Below, piece by piece: positions 27,425 to 34,232 of a stretch of 64,000 bases of DNA. The position numbers and the translations under genes are program-made. Location: the NCBI GenBank assembly GCA_020249145.1, contig JADCGF010000011.1, positions 201,012 through 265,011 of the forward strand, written 5' to 3'. Each line of letters opens with the position of its first letter. The stretch's first letter is position 1. The notes beneath the pieces were generated by a model. The model saw only the letters and a list, made by a program, of their open reading frames with translations, made no database searches and was not told where the DNA came from. The DNA is from Roseomonas sp. (lineage in GTDB: Bacteria > Pseudomonadota > Alphaproteobacteria > Acetobacterales > Acetobacteraceae).

Positions 27425-28221
27425 GCGTTTGCTCCTGTCATTGGATTGCCCAAGGCTTCAACCCGTGCCTGCAGCGCCATACGATCCAGGGCGGTGAAGG
27501 GTAGGCTGATGAAAATTTCCAGCCGGCGCCGCAGCGCCGCGTAAAGTTCGTTCAACAGGGTCGCGCGTTCGGCACCGGCACCCGAGAATTTCGCAGGGTC
27601 CGGCAGGGGCCAGGCCGCGCTGGTGATGGTATCGCCAAAATCCGGGCAGCGCTGGCCTTCCAGCGTATCGCAAAGGGCGATGATGAAATCGAAACGCGAC
27701 GCACCGGGTGCCGCGAATTCTTCCCAGGATTTGGACCGCAAGGGTGCTACATCATGCCCAAGCGCCTGTAGCTGCGCGAGCACTTCCGGCAGCGGCCCAT
27801 CCGGCGCGGGTTCAGAGCCCGCGGAATAGGCGCGAAAGCGCCCGCCGCCGATGCGGTTCAGAATGGCTTCCGCCATGATGGAGCGCGCGGAGTTGCGCGT
27901 ACACAAAAACAATACCCGTAAGGGGCGGCCAGGGGCGGTGATGGGGGCGGCTGCCCCACCCAGCAACCCGACCAAAGCGGCGAAGGTCGCCGGGGCGCTG
28001 GCATAGAGTACCTGGCGCCCCTGGCGTTGCGGCGTAATCAGCCCGGCATCTTCCAGCGCGCGTAGATGGAAGGAAAGCGTGGAGGGCGGCACGCCCAGCG
28101 CCTCGGCAATTTCCCCTGCTGGCAAGCCCTCAGGTCCCGCGCTTTGCAGGTTCTGGATCAGGGCCAGCCTAGTGGGCTGGCCCAAGGCGGCGAAGGCCGC
28201 GGCTGCGGATTGTGTTTCCAT
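27421..28221 (-). CDS. ArsR-type repressor fused to ArsC-type (LMW phosphatase fold) arsenate reductase
   Basis: 266 residues in two domains. Residues 1-90 are an ArsR winged helix ([13 protein letters not shown], then [20 protein letters not shown] as recognition helix). Residues 100-240 are a low-molecular-weight phosphatase/arsenate reductase fold with P-loop C107-TRNSA-R113-S, plus C184 and C192 ([10 protein letters not shown]) placed like the relay cysteines of thioredoxin-coupled ArsC. The repressor domain contains no cysteine at all, so the classical arsenite-binding site is missing. It heads the operon, and a perfect palindrome abuts its start codon. It may bind arsenate through the C-terminal domain, or reduce it and respond to the product; both are inference. 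Confidence 0.9.
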   Translation of the reverse strand: METQSAAAAFAALGQPTRLALIQNLQSAGPEGLPAGEIAEALGVPPSTLSFHLRALEDAGLITPQRQGRQVLYASAPATFAALVGLLGGAAAPITAPGRPLRVLFLCTRNSARSIMAEAILNRIGGGRFRAYSAGSEPAPDGPLPEVLAQLQALGHDVAPLRSKSWEEFAAPGASRFDFIIALCDTLEGQRCPDFGDTITSAAWPLPDPAKFSGAGAERATLLNELYAALRRRLEIFISLPFTALDRMALQARVEALGNPMTGANA

Positions 28222-28241
28222 GATTCCAGTATAGTGGAATC
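28222..28241 (-). promoter_or_regulatory. ars operator palindrome with embedded -10, abutting the start codon
   Basis: GATTCCA and TGGAATC form a perfect 7-bp inverted repeat around 6 bases, directly upstream of the ATG of the ArsR-ArsC gene. Read on the minus strand, TATACT lies inside it, six bases before the ATG, as expected for a -10 giving a leaderless transcript. No good -35 is seen. A repressor bound here would block RNA polymerase. Confidence 0.6.
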
Positions 28242-28283
28242 AATTTCCGGGACACGTGAAATTTCAATGACAAAGCGGGCGCC

Positions 28284-29390
28284 CTACCAGCCATTCACCC
28301 GATCCCAAACAGCAATCACCTCATCCCCGCCATCCACAACGTAGTACCGGTCATGCGCGGCGACGGTCAGGCAGGTGTGGTTTGGCGCCACGCGCACCAA
28401 AGCGCCCACGGGAAGTTCCGCGAAAGGCAGCGGACCATCACCGCGTACTTCGCCATGCTCCTGATGGGTGCGCGCGACAATCGCCTCCCCAAAACGCCAT
28501 TTGCCGTGCCGGTCCAGCATGACACCAAAGCCGAGATCCTTCGGTGCCGCTTGTGTGCTGCGGTCCTTGGAAAGCGCAATGCCGCCCGCATCAATCAACA
28601 CCGCATTGCGATCCAGCTTGCGGGAGGTCACGGCGGAAAGCACCGTCACGGCAATGTCTTCCATACCATGCGTGCCGATCTGCCCCTGGAACAAATCGCC
28701 GAACATATAGACGCCAGCGCGGATATCCGTAATGCCCGCCATGGATTGCCCGTAAAGCGCGGTGGGCGAAGACCCTGCCGAGACAACGCGCGGCACAATT
28801 CCCGCACCACGCAGCTTTTCAGCGGCCAGCACGGCACCGGCACGTTCCGCCTCCGCCACTTTGCGCATGCCGTCTTCGCTGCGTTCCGCATAGGAATGCC
28901 CGGCATGCGTCATGATGCCGACGCAACGCGCGCCAAGCCGCATCGCGATTTCCGCCAGCGCTGCTGAATCAGGCGCTATGCCACCACGGCCTTCGCCGCA
29001 ATCAACCTCGATCAATGTTGGCAGAATGCCCGGATGCGCAGCGATGGCGCTGGCCACTTCCAGATCATCGGTGATGATCTTCACGTCATTGCCTTGCGCG
29101 TTAATCGCCGCGATGGAATCCAGCTTTTGCGGCGTGATGCCCACTGCATAAATCTGATCGCGATAGCCTCCACCGGCGAAATAGCGCGCCTCGGCCACCG
29201 TACTGACCGTGATCGGCCCATGATCCGGCGCGGCCAGAGCCGCCACGGCCAGGCTTTTCGCGGTTTTCATATGCGGGCGGAGCTTCAGGCCCGGATGCCG
29301 CGCGACAGCATCCGCCATGCGCGCCAAATTGCGCTTCAGAATGCCAAGTTCCAGCACCAGGCAAGGGGTGGGCAGATCATCCAGCTTCAT
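28284..29390 (-). CDS. D-serine dehydratase / D-threonine aldolase family PLP enzyme
   Basis: 368 residues, fold type III (alanine racemase-like N-terminal barrel). The PLP lysine is probably K42 in LRPHMKTAKS. The C-terminal metal site reads H338-T-C340 (PNHTCLTV) with HDRYYVVDG after it. A His-x-Cys zinc site is typical of eukaryotic-type D-serine dehydratase, while D-threonine aldolases have His-x-Asp, so a D-serine-type or D-3-hydroxyaspartate-type substrate is favoured. It is the last gene of a coupled operon: its start overlaps the stop of the M81 gene by four bases. Exact substrate not determinable. Confidence 0.85.
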   Translation of the reverse strand: MKLDDLPTPCLVLELGILKRNLARMADAVARHPGLKLRPHMKTAKSLAVAALAAPDHGPITVSTVAEARYFAGGGYRDQIYAVGITPQKLDSIAAINAQGNDVKIITDDLEVASAIAAHPGILPTLIEVDCGEGRGGIAPDSAALAEIAMRLGARCVGIMTHAGHSYAERSEDGMRKVAEAERAGAVLAAEKLRGAGIVPRVVSAGSSPTALYGQSMAGITDIRAGVYMFGDLFQGQIGTHGMEDIAVTVLSAVTSRKLDRNAVLIDAGGIALSKDRSTQAAPKDLGFGVMLDRHGKWRFGEAIVARTHQEHGEVRGDGPLPFAELPVGALVRVAPNHTCLTVAAHDRYYVVDGGDEVIAVWDRVNGW

Positions 29391-30892
29391 GGCCAGTGCG
29401 CTTCCTTATCAATCGGCAAAACAGGTCTTGGCATATGATTCCAATCAAAGCGCGTGAGGATAGGGGAAGTGAGGCCCGGGCAATCCACCTCCACAATCTG
29501 CTCATGCTTGAAGAATTCATCGAAGCCGCCGCGGAAATGCCCGCGAGATTTCACCACCACGGCGCGCGCCTTCCCCACATCCAGCCCCAGATGTTCGAAG
29601 AAGGCGGGATCGGCGCATTGCGTGCGAATGGAAATCACCACCACGGTCATGCCACCGATGCGTAGCGCAGCCGTGGCGCCAAGGGTCATCGCCGTGCCGG
29701 CGAAAATGCCGCGCCGACCCGTCACGCGCCCATCGGAAAGCGCCACCACTTCGGCTTCCGCGCTGAAGGGTTTGCTGAAGGGATCATCGGCAGCGACATC
29801 ACGATTGAAACGCGCGGTAAAGCGGGTACCCTTGCCAAGCTTATGTGCCTCTGCCGCCAGGGCGGGATCATGGATCACGCCCACCAGGCAATCCTTTACC
29901 TCGGCACGATGGAGGGCTTCCAAAATCCACATGGTATTGCCGCGCCCGCCGCCGCCTGGATTATCGGCGACATCAGCAAAAGCCAGCGGCACAGGGCTAT
30001 GCAGTGCCTTTTGCGTTGCGTCTTCAAGCGCCGTCAGATTGGCGATGAAGCGCCCGCGCCTTTCCCAGGCCGCCGCTGCCAGCCGATCCGCCAACGCTTC
30101 CGCTGCCACCCGATCTGTCGCGGTGATGACCACCGCCATGCCGTTGAAAGGCGTGTCGCCATAGGCAAAGCCGCCCATGATGGAGACATTGGCAATGCGC
30201 TGATCCTGCGCCGCCCATTCCTGGCCAAGGTTGATCACCTCCGCATAAGGCCCTTGCGCCGTCAGCATGGAAACGGTGGGCGCCACAATCGGCAAGCGGC
30301 GGAAGGCGCGATGGAACCGCTCACCCGCCAGAAGCCTGCGCATCAGCCCGGTACTTTCCGCGCCACGTTCGCGCATATCCAGATGCGGATTAGTGCGATA
30401 GCCAACAAAGGCATCGGTCATCGCCACCATCCTATCCGATACATTCGCGTGCAGATCGTAGGAACAGACTAGCGGCACATCGCCCAAGATGTCCCGAATC
30501 AGCGCTTGCAAGCTGCCTTCCGGGTCAAGATCAGCGGTGGCGAGCCCCGCGCCATGCAACACGCAATAAACGCCATCCACGTGGCCTTTCAGCGCAATCA
30601 GGCCTTCGCGCCATTGGCGCATGAAGCCACCAAAAACGCTTTGCTCCACCGGGCCATTCGGTTCCGCCATGGCCAGCAGAATGGGGCAGGGTTCCCAAGC
30701 GCCGCTGGCATCCATGGCGGTGACGAAGCCCGGCATTTCACCCAAAGCGGCGGGGGCGGCGGAACGCGCATCCGTCACAATGGTATCGCCGGCAATCAGG
30801 CAGCGTGTTTCAAAATCACGCAAGGTCGCTGGCGGGGCAAAGCGGTTACATTCAATCGAAAAACCCAAAAGGGCAATGCGTGGTCCGGCCAT
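29387..30892 (-). CDS. M81 family metallopeptidase (MlrC-like)
   Basis: 501 residues. The N-terminal half matches the MlrC domain: FSIECNRFAPP near residue 11, VYCVLHGAGLAT (H113), and CSYDLHANVSDRM with D146 and H148 as probable zinc ligands. The C-terminal half is the MlrC C-terminal domain. The founding member finishes microcystin breakdown, but in most bacteria these genes accompany amide or amino-acid catabolism. Both ends overlap neighbours by one to four bases, placing it between a threonine-synthase-like enzyme and a D-amino-acid enzyme; an amidase or peptidase role on related compounds is inferred. Confidence 0.88.
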   Translation of the reverse strand: MAGPRIALLGFSIECNRFAPPATLRDFETRCLIAGDTIVTDARSAAPAALGEMPGFVTAMDASGAWEPCPILLAMAEPNGPVEQSVFGGFMRQWREGLIALKGHVDGVYCVLHGAGLATADLDPEGSLQALIRDILGDVPLVCSYDLHANVSDRMVAMTDAFVGYRTNPHLDMRERGAESTGLMRRLLAGERFHRAFRRLPIVAPTVSMLTAQGPYAEVINLGQEWAAQDQRIANVSIMGGFAYGDTPFNGMAVVITATDRVAAEALADRLAAAAWERRGRFIANLTALEDATQKALHSPVPLAFADVADNPGGGGRGNTMWILEALHRAEVKDCLVGVIHDPALAAEAHKLGKGTRFTARFNRDVAADDPFSKPFSAEAEVVALSDGRVTGRRGIFAGTAMTLGATAALRIGGMTVVVISIRTQCADPAFFEHLGLDVGKARAVVVKSRGHFRGGFDEFFKHEQIVEVDCPGLTSPILTRFDWNHMPRPVLPIDKEAHWP

Positions 30893-32022
30893 CAGATGGC
30901 TACTCCCAAAAGTTCTGCGATGCGCGGGGTGGATTTCAGCCCTGTGCCGGTCAGCACCACCACGGTGGTTTCATCGGCGCGAATGGTGCCGGCTTCCAGC
31001 AATTTCACGAAAGCTGCCGCAGCTTGCGCGCAGGTGGGTTCCACGTAAATGCCGGTGCGCGCCAAATCCAGCGTCGCGGCGGCAATCTCGGCCTCGCTCA
31101 ACATCACCGCACCACCCTGGCTTTCGTGCAAAACGGCCAACACTTCCGGCGTGCGGATGGGCTGGGCAATCGCGGTGCCTTCCGCAATCGTCGGCACCGC
31201 TGCAATCGCTGGCTGCTTCAGGAAGGCGCGCGCAATCGGCGCACAATTCTCCGGCTGAGCAGCGAAAATGCGCGGCAGCTTCTTGATTTCCCCCGCACGC
31301 TGCAATTCGGCAAAGCCAATGCCGCAGCCGAGCACATTGGACCCCGCACCACAGGGCACAATCACATTATCGGGCGCAACGAAACCCAAAACCTCCCATA
31401 ATTCATAGGCAAGCGTCTTCGTGCCATGCAGGAAAAAGGGGTGCCAATTATGGCTGGCGTAGAAGATATCAGCAGCCTGGCGCAACGCCTCATCCGCGCA
31501 GTCCTGCCGGCTGCCTGGCACCAATTCAATCTCGGCGCCCGAGGCACGCGATTGCACGGTCTTGGCCGGGGATGTTGAAGCCGGCACCAAAATCTTCGCC
31601 CGCATCCCCCCCGCGGCAGCATAAGCCGCCACCGCCGCACCGCCATTGCCGGATGAATCTTCCAAGACATGCGTCACCCCCTGCGCACGCAGCAGGGACA
31701 GCATCACCGATGCCCCACGATCCTTGAAGGACCCGGTCGGCATGAACCATTCGCATTTCACCAACGCGGAGGCACCGCCAATCACGCGCGGCACCAGCGG
31801 TGAACAACCCTCACCCATCGTGATCGGGTCATCCGGCAGGAAGGGAAGTGCCGCGCCATAGCGCCAGAGCGAACGATCCTCGGCCCGGATCGCCGCGCGG
31901 GTAATGCCCGGCAGCGGCGTCAGCATCAGGGGGGCTTGGCCGTCACCACACCAGCGCGGCGTGGCAAGCGGATAGGTGGCCCCGCTGCGCGGGTCCAGAT
32001 AGGAAACGTCTGTCATGAGCAT
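30892..32022 (-). CDS. Threonine synthase-like PLP-dependent enzyme
   Basis: 376 residues from the ATG at 32022 (an in-frame ATG at 32016 is equally possible). Fold type II PLP enzyme with the Schiff-base lysine K100 in PTGSFKDRGAS, the asparagine loop DSSGNGGAAVAAYAA, and the phosphate-binding VPCGAGSNVLG. These match the threonine synthase/threonine deaminase group. It heads an operon with M81 and D-serine dehydratase-like genes, which points to a catabolic or beta-replacement role on a hydroxy amino acid rather than to housekeeping threonine synthesis; this is inference. A perfect 10-bp hairpin lies two bases upstream of the first ATG. Confidence 0.82.
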   Translation of the reverse strand: MLMTDVSYLDPRSGATYPLATPRWCGDGQAPLMLTPLPGITRAAIRAEDRSLWRYGAALPFLPDDPITMGEGCSPLVPRVIGGASALVKCEWFMPTGSFKDRGASVMLSLLRAQGVTHVLEDSSGNGGAAVAAYAAAGGMRAKILVPASTSPAKTVQSRASGAEIELVPGSRQDCADEALRQAADIFYASHNWHPFFLHGTKTLAYELWEVLGFVAPDNVIVPCGAGSNVLGCGIGFAELQRAGEIKKLPRIFAAQPENCAPIARAFLKQPAIAAVPTIAEGTAIAQPIRTPEVLAVLHESQGGAVMLSEAEIAAATLDLARTGIYVEPTCAQAAAAFVKLLEAGTIRADETTVVVLTGTGLKSTPRIAELLGVAI

Positions 32023-32024
32023 AA

Positions 32025-32048
32025 CATGATCCGTTTCGACGGATCATG
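32025..32048. promoter_or_regulatory. Perfect 10-bp hairpin next to the PLP-enzyme start
   Basis: CATGATCCGT (32025-32034) and ACGGATCATG (32039-32048) flank TTCG. The repeat ends two bases before the minus-strand start codon at 32022, where the Shine-Dalgarno should be. It could be an operator or an mRNA structure that controls initiation. Confidence 0.5.
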
Positions 32049-32061
32049 CCATGCCCATGAT

Positions 32062-32225
32062 TTGAGCGGCTGATTCACGGCTCCGGCGATGCCGCCTCCG
32101 CCGATCAGACGCCTGTTTTGAGCGGCTGATTCACGGCTTCGGCGGTGCCGCCTCCGCCGATCAGACGCTTGTCTTGAGCGGCTGATTCACGGCTTCGGCG
32201 GTGCCGCCTCCGCCGATCAGACGCT
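32062..32225. repeat. Three tandem copies of a 56-bp palindromic repeat
   Basis: Copies start at 32062, 32118 and 32174, each opening TTGAGCGGCTGATTCACGGC. The first 52 bases of copies 2 and 3 are identical; copy 1 differs at a few positions. Each copy folds on itself: AGCGGCTGAT pairs with ATCAGACGCT apart from one mismatch, and inside it GGCGG pairs with CCGCC around TG. The unit length is not a multiple of three and no reading frame uses it. There are no unique spacers, so it is not CRISPR. It resembles a REP/BIME-type palindromic element. Confidence 0.85.
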
Positions 32226-32268
32226 ACCCTCGCTTGCCCTGGGCCGCGCCGCAAGGGATGCTGGGGGC

Positions 32269-33375
32269 ATGAGCAATGACGCCGAAGCCGTAGCCCGCCT
32301 GGCCGCCGATCTGGTGGCGATTGACAGCCGTTCTTCGGTCTCCAACCGGCCCTTGGCGGATAGGATCGAAGCCGAATTGGCGGGGTTTGAGATCGAACGC
32401 CTGGATTACACAGACCCGCAAGGGGTGGCGAAGCGCGCGCTGGTCGCCCATCGTGGCCCGCGCAGCGGTTATGCGCTGTCAGGCCATATGGATACGGTGC
32501 CGGAAACCAGCTGGACAGACCCGCCCTGGACGGCGCGCATTCTGGATGGCGTGCTGCATGGCCTGGGCAGTGTGGATATGAAGGGGCCGGTCGCGGCCTG
32601 CATCATCGCCGCGCGCGGCCTGCCCGCCCATGTGCCGGCGACGCTGCTGCTGACGGCGGATGAGGAAACCAGCAAGCAAGGCGCCCGCATCATCGCCGCG
32701 CGATCAAAGCTTGCGGCATCGCTTGGCTTGCAAGGGATTGTGGTGGCGGAACCAACGGCGCTGGCGCCGGTGCGTGGGCATCGCAGCCATATCGAATACA
32801 CGGCCATCGCGCGGGGCGAGCAGGCGCATTCTTCCACCGGCAAAGGGCTGAATGCGAATTGGGCGCTGATTCCCCTCATGGCGGAAATGAAAGCCATCTA
32901 CGAAAAGCTGCGCTTTGACCCTGCCTATCATGATGCGGCTTACGACCCGCCCTTCTCCGATTTCAACATGGTGATTGATAATCACGGCACGGCGGTGAAT
33001 GTGACAGTGGCGCAGGCAACGGTGCGGATAAAATTCCGCCGCAGCCGACGCATTGACGTGAGCGGCATTGAAGCCGCCGTGCAGGCAGCGGCAAAGCGCG
33101 CCGGGGTGGAATTGACCGAAAGGCGCGAAGGCACGCCGCCGGAATTGGCGCTTGATCATCCGTTGATTCAGTTGGCGGTCAGCATGGCCGGCAAGCCCGC
33201 CGCGACCGCGCCCTATGGCACCGATGCCAGCGAATTGCAGGATATCGCGCCCTGTGTGATTTTGGGGCCCGGCACCATCGCCACCGCCCATACGCCGCGC
33301 GAATGCGTGGCCTTGGCCGATTTGGCCGCTGCGGTGCCGATCTTCCGGCGGCTTCTTTCTGCCGGCCTTGCTTGA
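32269..33375 (+). CDS. M20 family metallopeptidase (ArgE/DapE/ACY1-like)
   Basis: 368 residues. The dizinc core is clear: SGHMDTVPE (H73, D75), GLGSVDMKGPVAA (D103) and LTADEETSKQG (E132/E133, catalytic base and metal bridge). A lid/dimerisation domain follows (about 170-290). It should hydrolyse an N-acyl or peptide bond of an amino acid derivative in the cytosol; N-acetylornithine deacetylase is one possibility but ArgE-specific features cannot be judged by eye. It is divergent from the PLP-enzyme operon across the palindromic repeats and is followed by a Usp gene after 13 bases. Confidence 0.87.
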   Translation: MSNDAEAVARLAADLVAIDSRSSVSNRPLADRIEAELAGFEIERLDYTDPQGVAKRALVAHRGPRSGYALSGHMDTVPETSWTDPPWTARILDGVLHGLGSVDMKGPVAACIIAARGLPAHVPATLLLTADEETSKQGARIIAARSKLAASLGLQGIVVAEPTALAPVRGHRSHIEYTAIARGEQAHSSTGKGLNANWALIPLMAEMKAIYEKLRFDPAYHDAAYDPPFSDFNMVIDNHGTAVNVTVAQATVRIKFRRSRRIDVSGIEAAVQAAAKRAGVELTERREGTPPELALDHPLIQLAVSMAGKPAATAPYGTDASELQDIAPCVILGPGTIATAHTPRECVALADLAAAVPIFRRLLSAGLA

Positions 33376-33388
33376 AGGAGCATCAGCC

Positions 33389-34222
33389 ATGTTGCGCAGC
33401 ATTCTTCTGGCCCTTGATGACACGCCCGGCGCAATTGCCGCACGGGATTATGCGCTCGCACTCGCGCGCCATACGGGTGCGGCGCTGACTGCCGCCATCA
33501 TCCTGGACAAACCCGGGCTGGGCGATGCGTATGAGGCCGTGCCGCCAGGTGCCGCCGCCTTCAAAGAAAGGCGCGATGCGGCTTTGCTGCAAAAGGCTCA
33601 AGCAGCGGCGGAAGAAGCTCTTGCAGGCTTGCGCGACGCCGCGGCGGGGCAGCCCTTCGCCGTGGAAACCCTGGAAGCCGCGCCAGCCGATGCGCTGCTG
33701 GCCGCCGCTGGCGCACATGATGTTCTGATTGTTGGGCGCGATTCCACCCTGGGCCGGGAAGAAGCGGATGATGGCCTTTCGCCCACCATCGAAACGCTGC
33801 TGCGTGACCGCACGCGCCCCTTATTGGTGGTGCCGCCTGGCGCCGCCTTCGATCCTGCGGCGGCTTCACTGATTGCCTATGATGGCTCGGCGGGGGCCAT
33901 GCGCGCAGTGCAGCTTTTTGCGTTGCTCGGGCTTGGGGGCAGCGGCGCCACAGTGCTGAGTGTCTCAGAGGATGAAGCACAAGCCGCAGCACTTGCTGGC
34001 ATGGCGGCGGGTTTCCTGCAACGCCATGATGTGGCGGCAAAGCCCTTGCCGGTGATTGGCACGCATCCGGTGGAAGCGCTTTTGGCGGAGGCGGCTTCCA
34101 TGCCGGCACGCATGCTGGTGATGGGCGCTTTTGAACATACGGGGCTACGCGCCCTATTCACCGGTTCCGCCACCAAGCACTTGCTGCGCCGCGCACCCTG
34201 CGCGATTTTCGCCGCGCATTGA
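33389..34222 (+). CDS. Universal stress protein, two tandem Usp domains
   Basis: 277 residues. The first Usp domain (residues 1 to about 145) begins MLRSILLALDDTPGAIAARDYALALA; the second, weaker one runs to the end. It closes with VMGAFEHTGLRALFTGSATKHLLRRAPCAIF, the Gly-rich nucleotide-binding end of Usp domains. Tandem Usp proteins bind ATP or act in stress survival; ligand not shown. GAAGGAG precedes ATG 33389. Probably co-transcribed with the M20 gene 13 bases upstream. Confidence 0.88.
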   Translation: MLRSILLALDDTPGAIAARDYALALARHTGAALTAAIILDKPGLGDAYEAVPPGAAAFKERRDAALLQKAQAAAEEALAGLRDAAAGQPFAVETLEAAPADALLAAAGAHDVLIVGRDSTLGREEADDGLSPTIETLLRDRTRPLLVVPPGAAFDPAAASLIAYDGSAGAMRAVQLFALLGLGGSGATVLSVSEDEAQAAALAGMAAGFLQRHDVAAKPLPVIGTHPVEALLAEAASMPARMLVMGAFEHTGLRALFTGSATKHLLRRAPCAIFAAH

Positions 34223-34232
34223 GCGAGAGAGC

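Noticed and set aside
28284..32022. Beta-hydroxyaspartate cycle cluster
   Set aside because: A D-threonine-aldolase-family enzyme next to a PLP dehydratase-like enzyme recalled bhcC and bhcB, but the aminotransferase and iminosuccinate reductase genes are missing and an M81 peptidase lies between.
32062..32225. CRISPR array
   Set aside because: The three 56-bp units follow each other directly with no unique spacers, and no cas genes are present.
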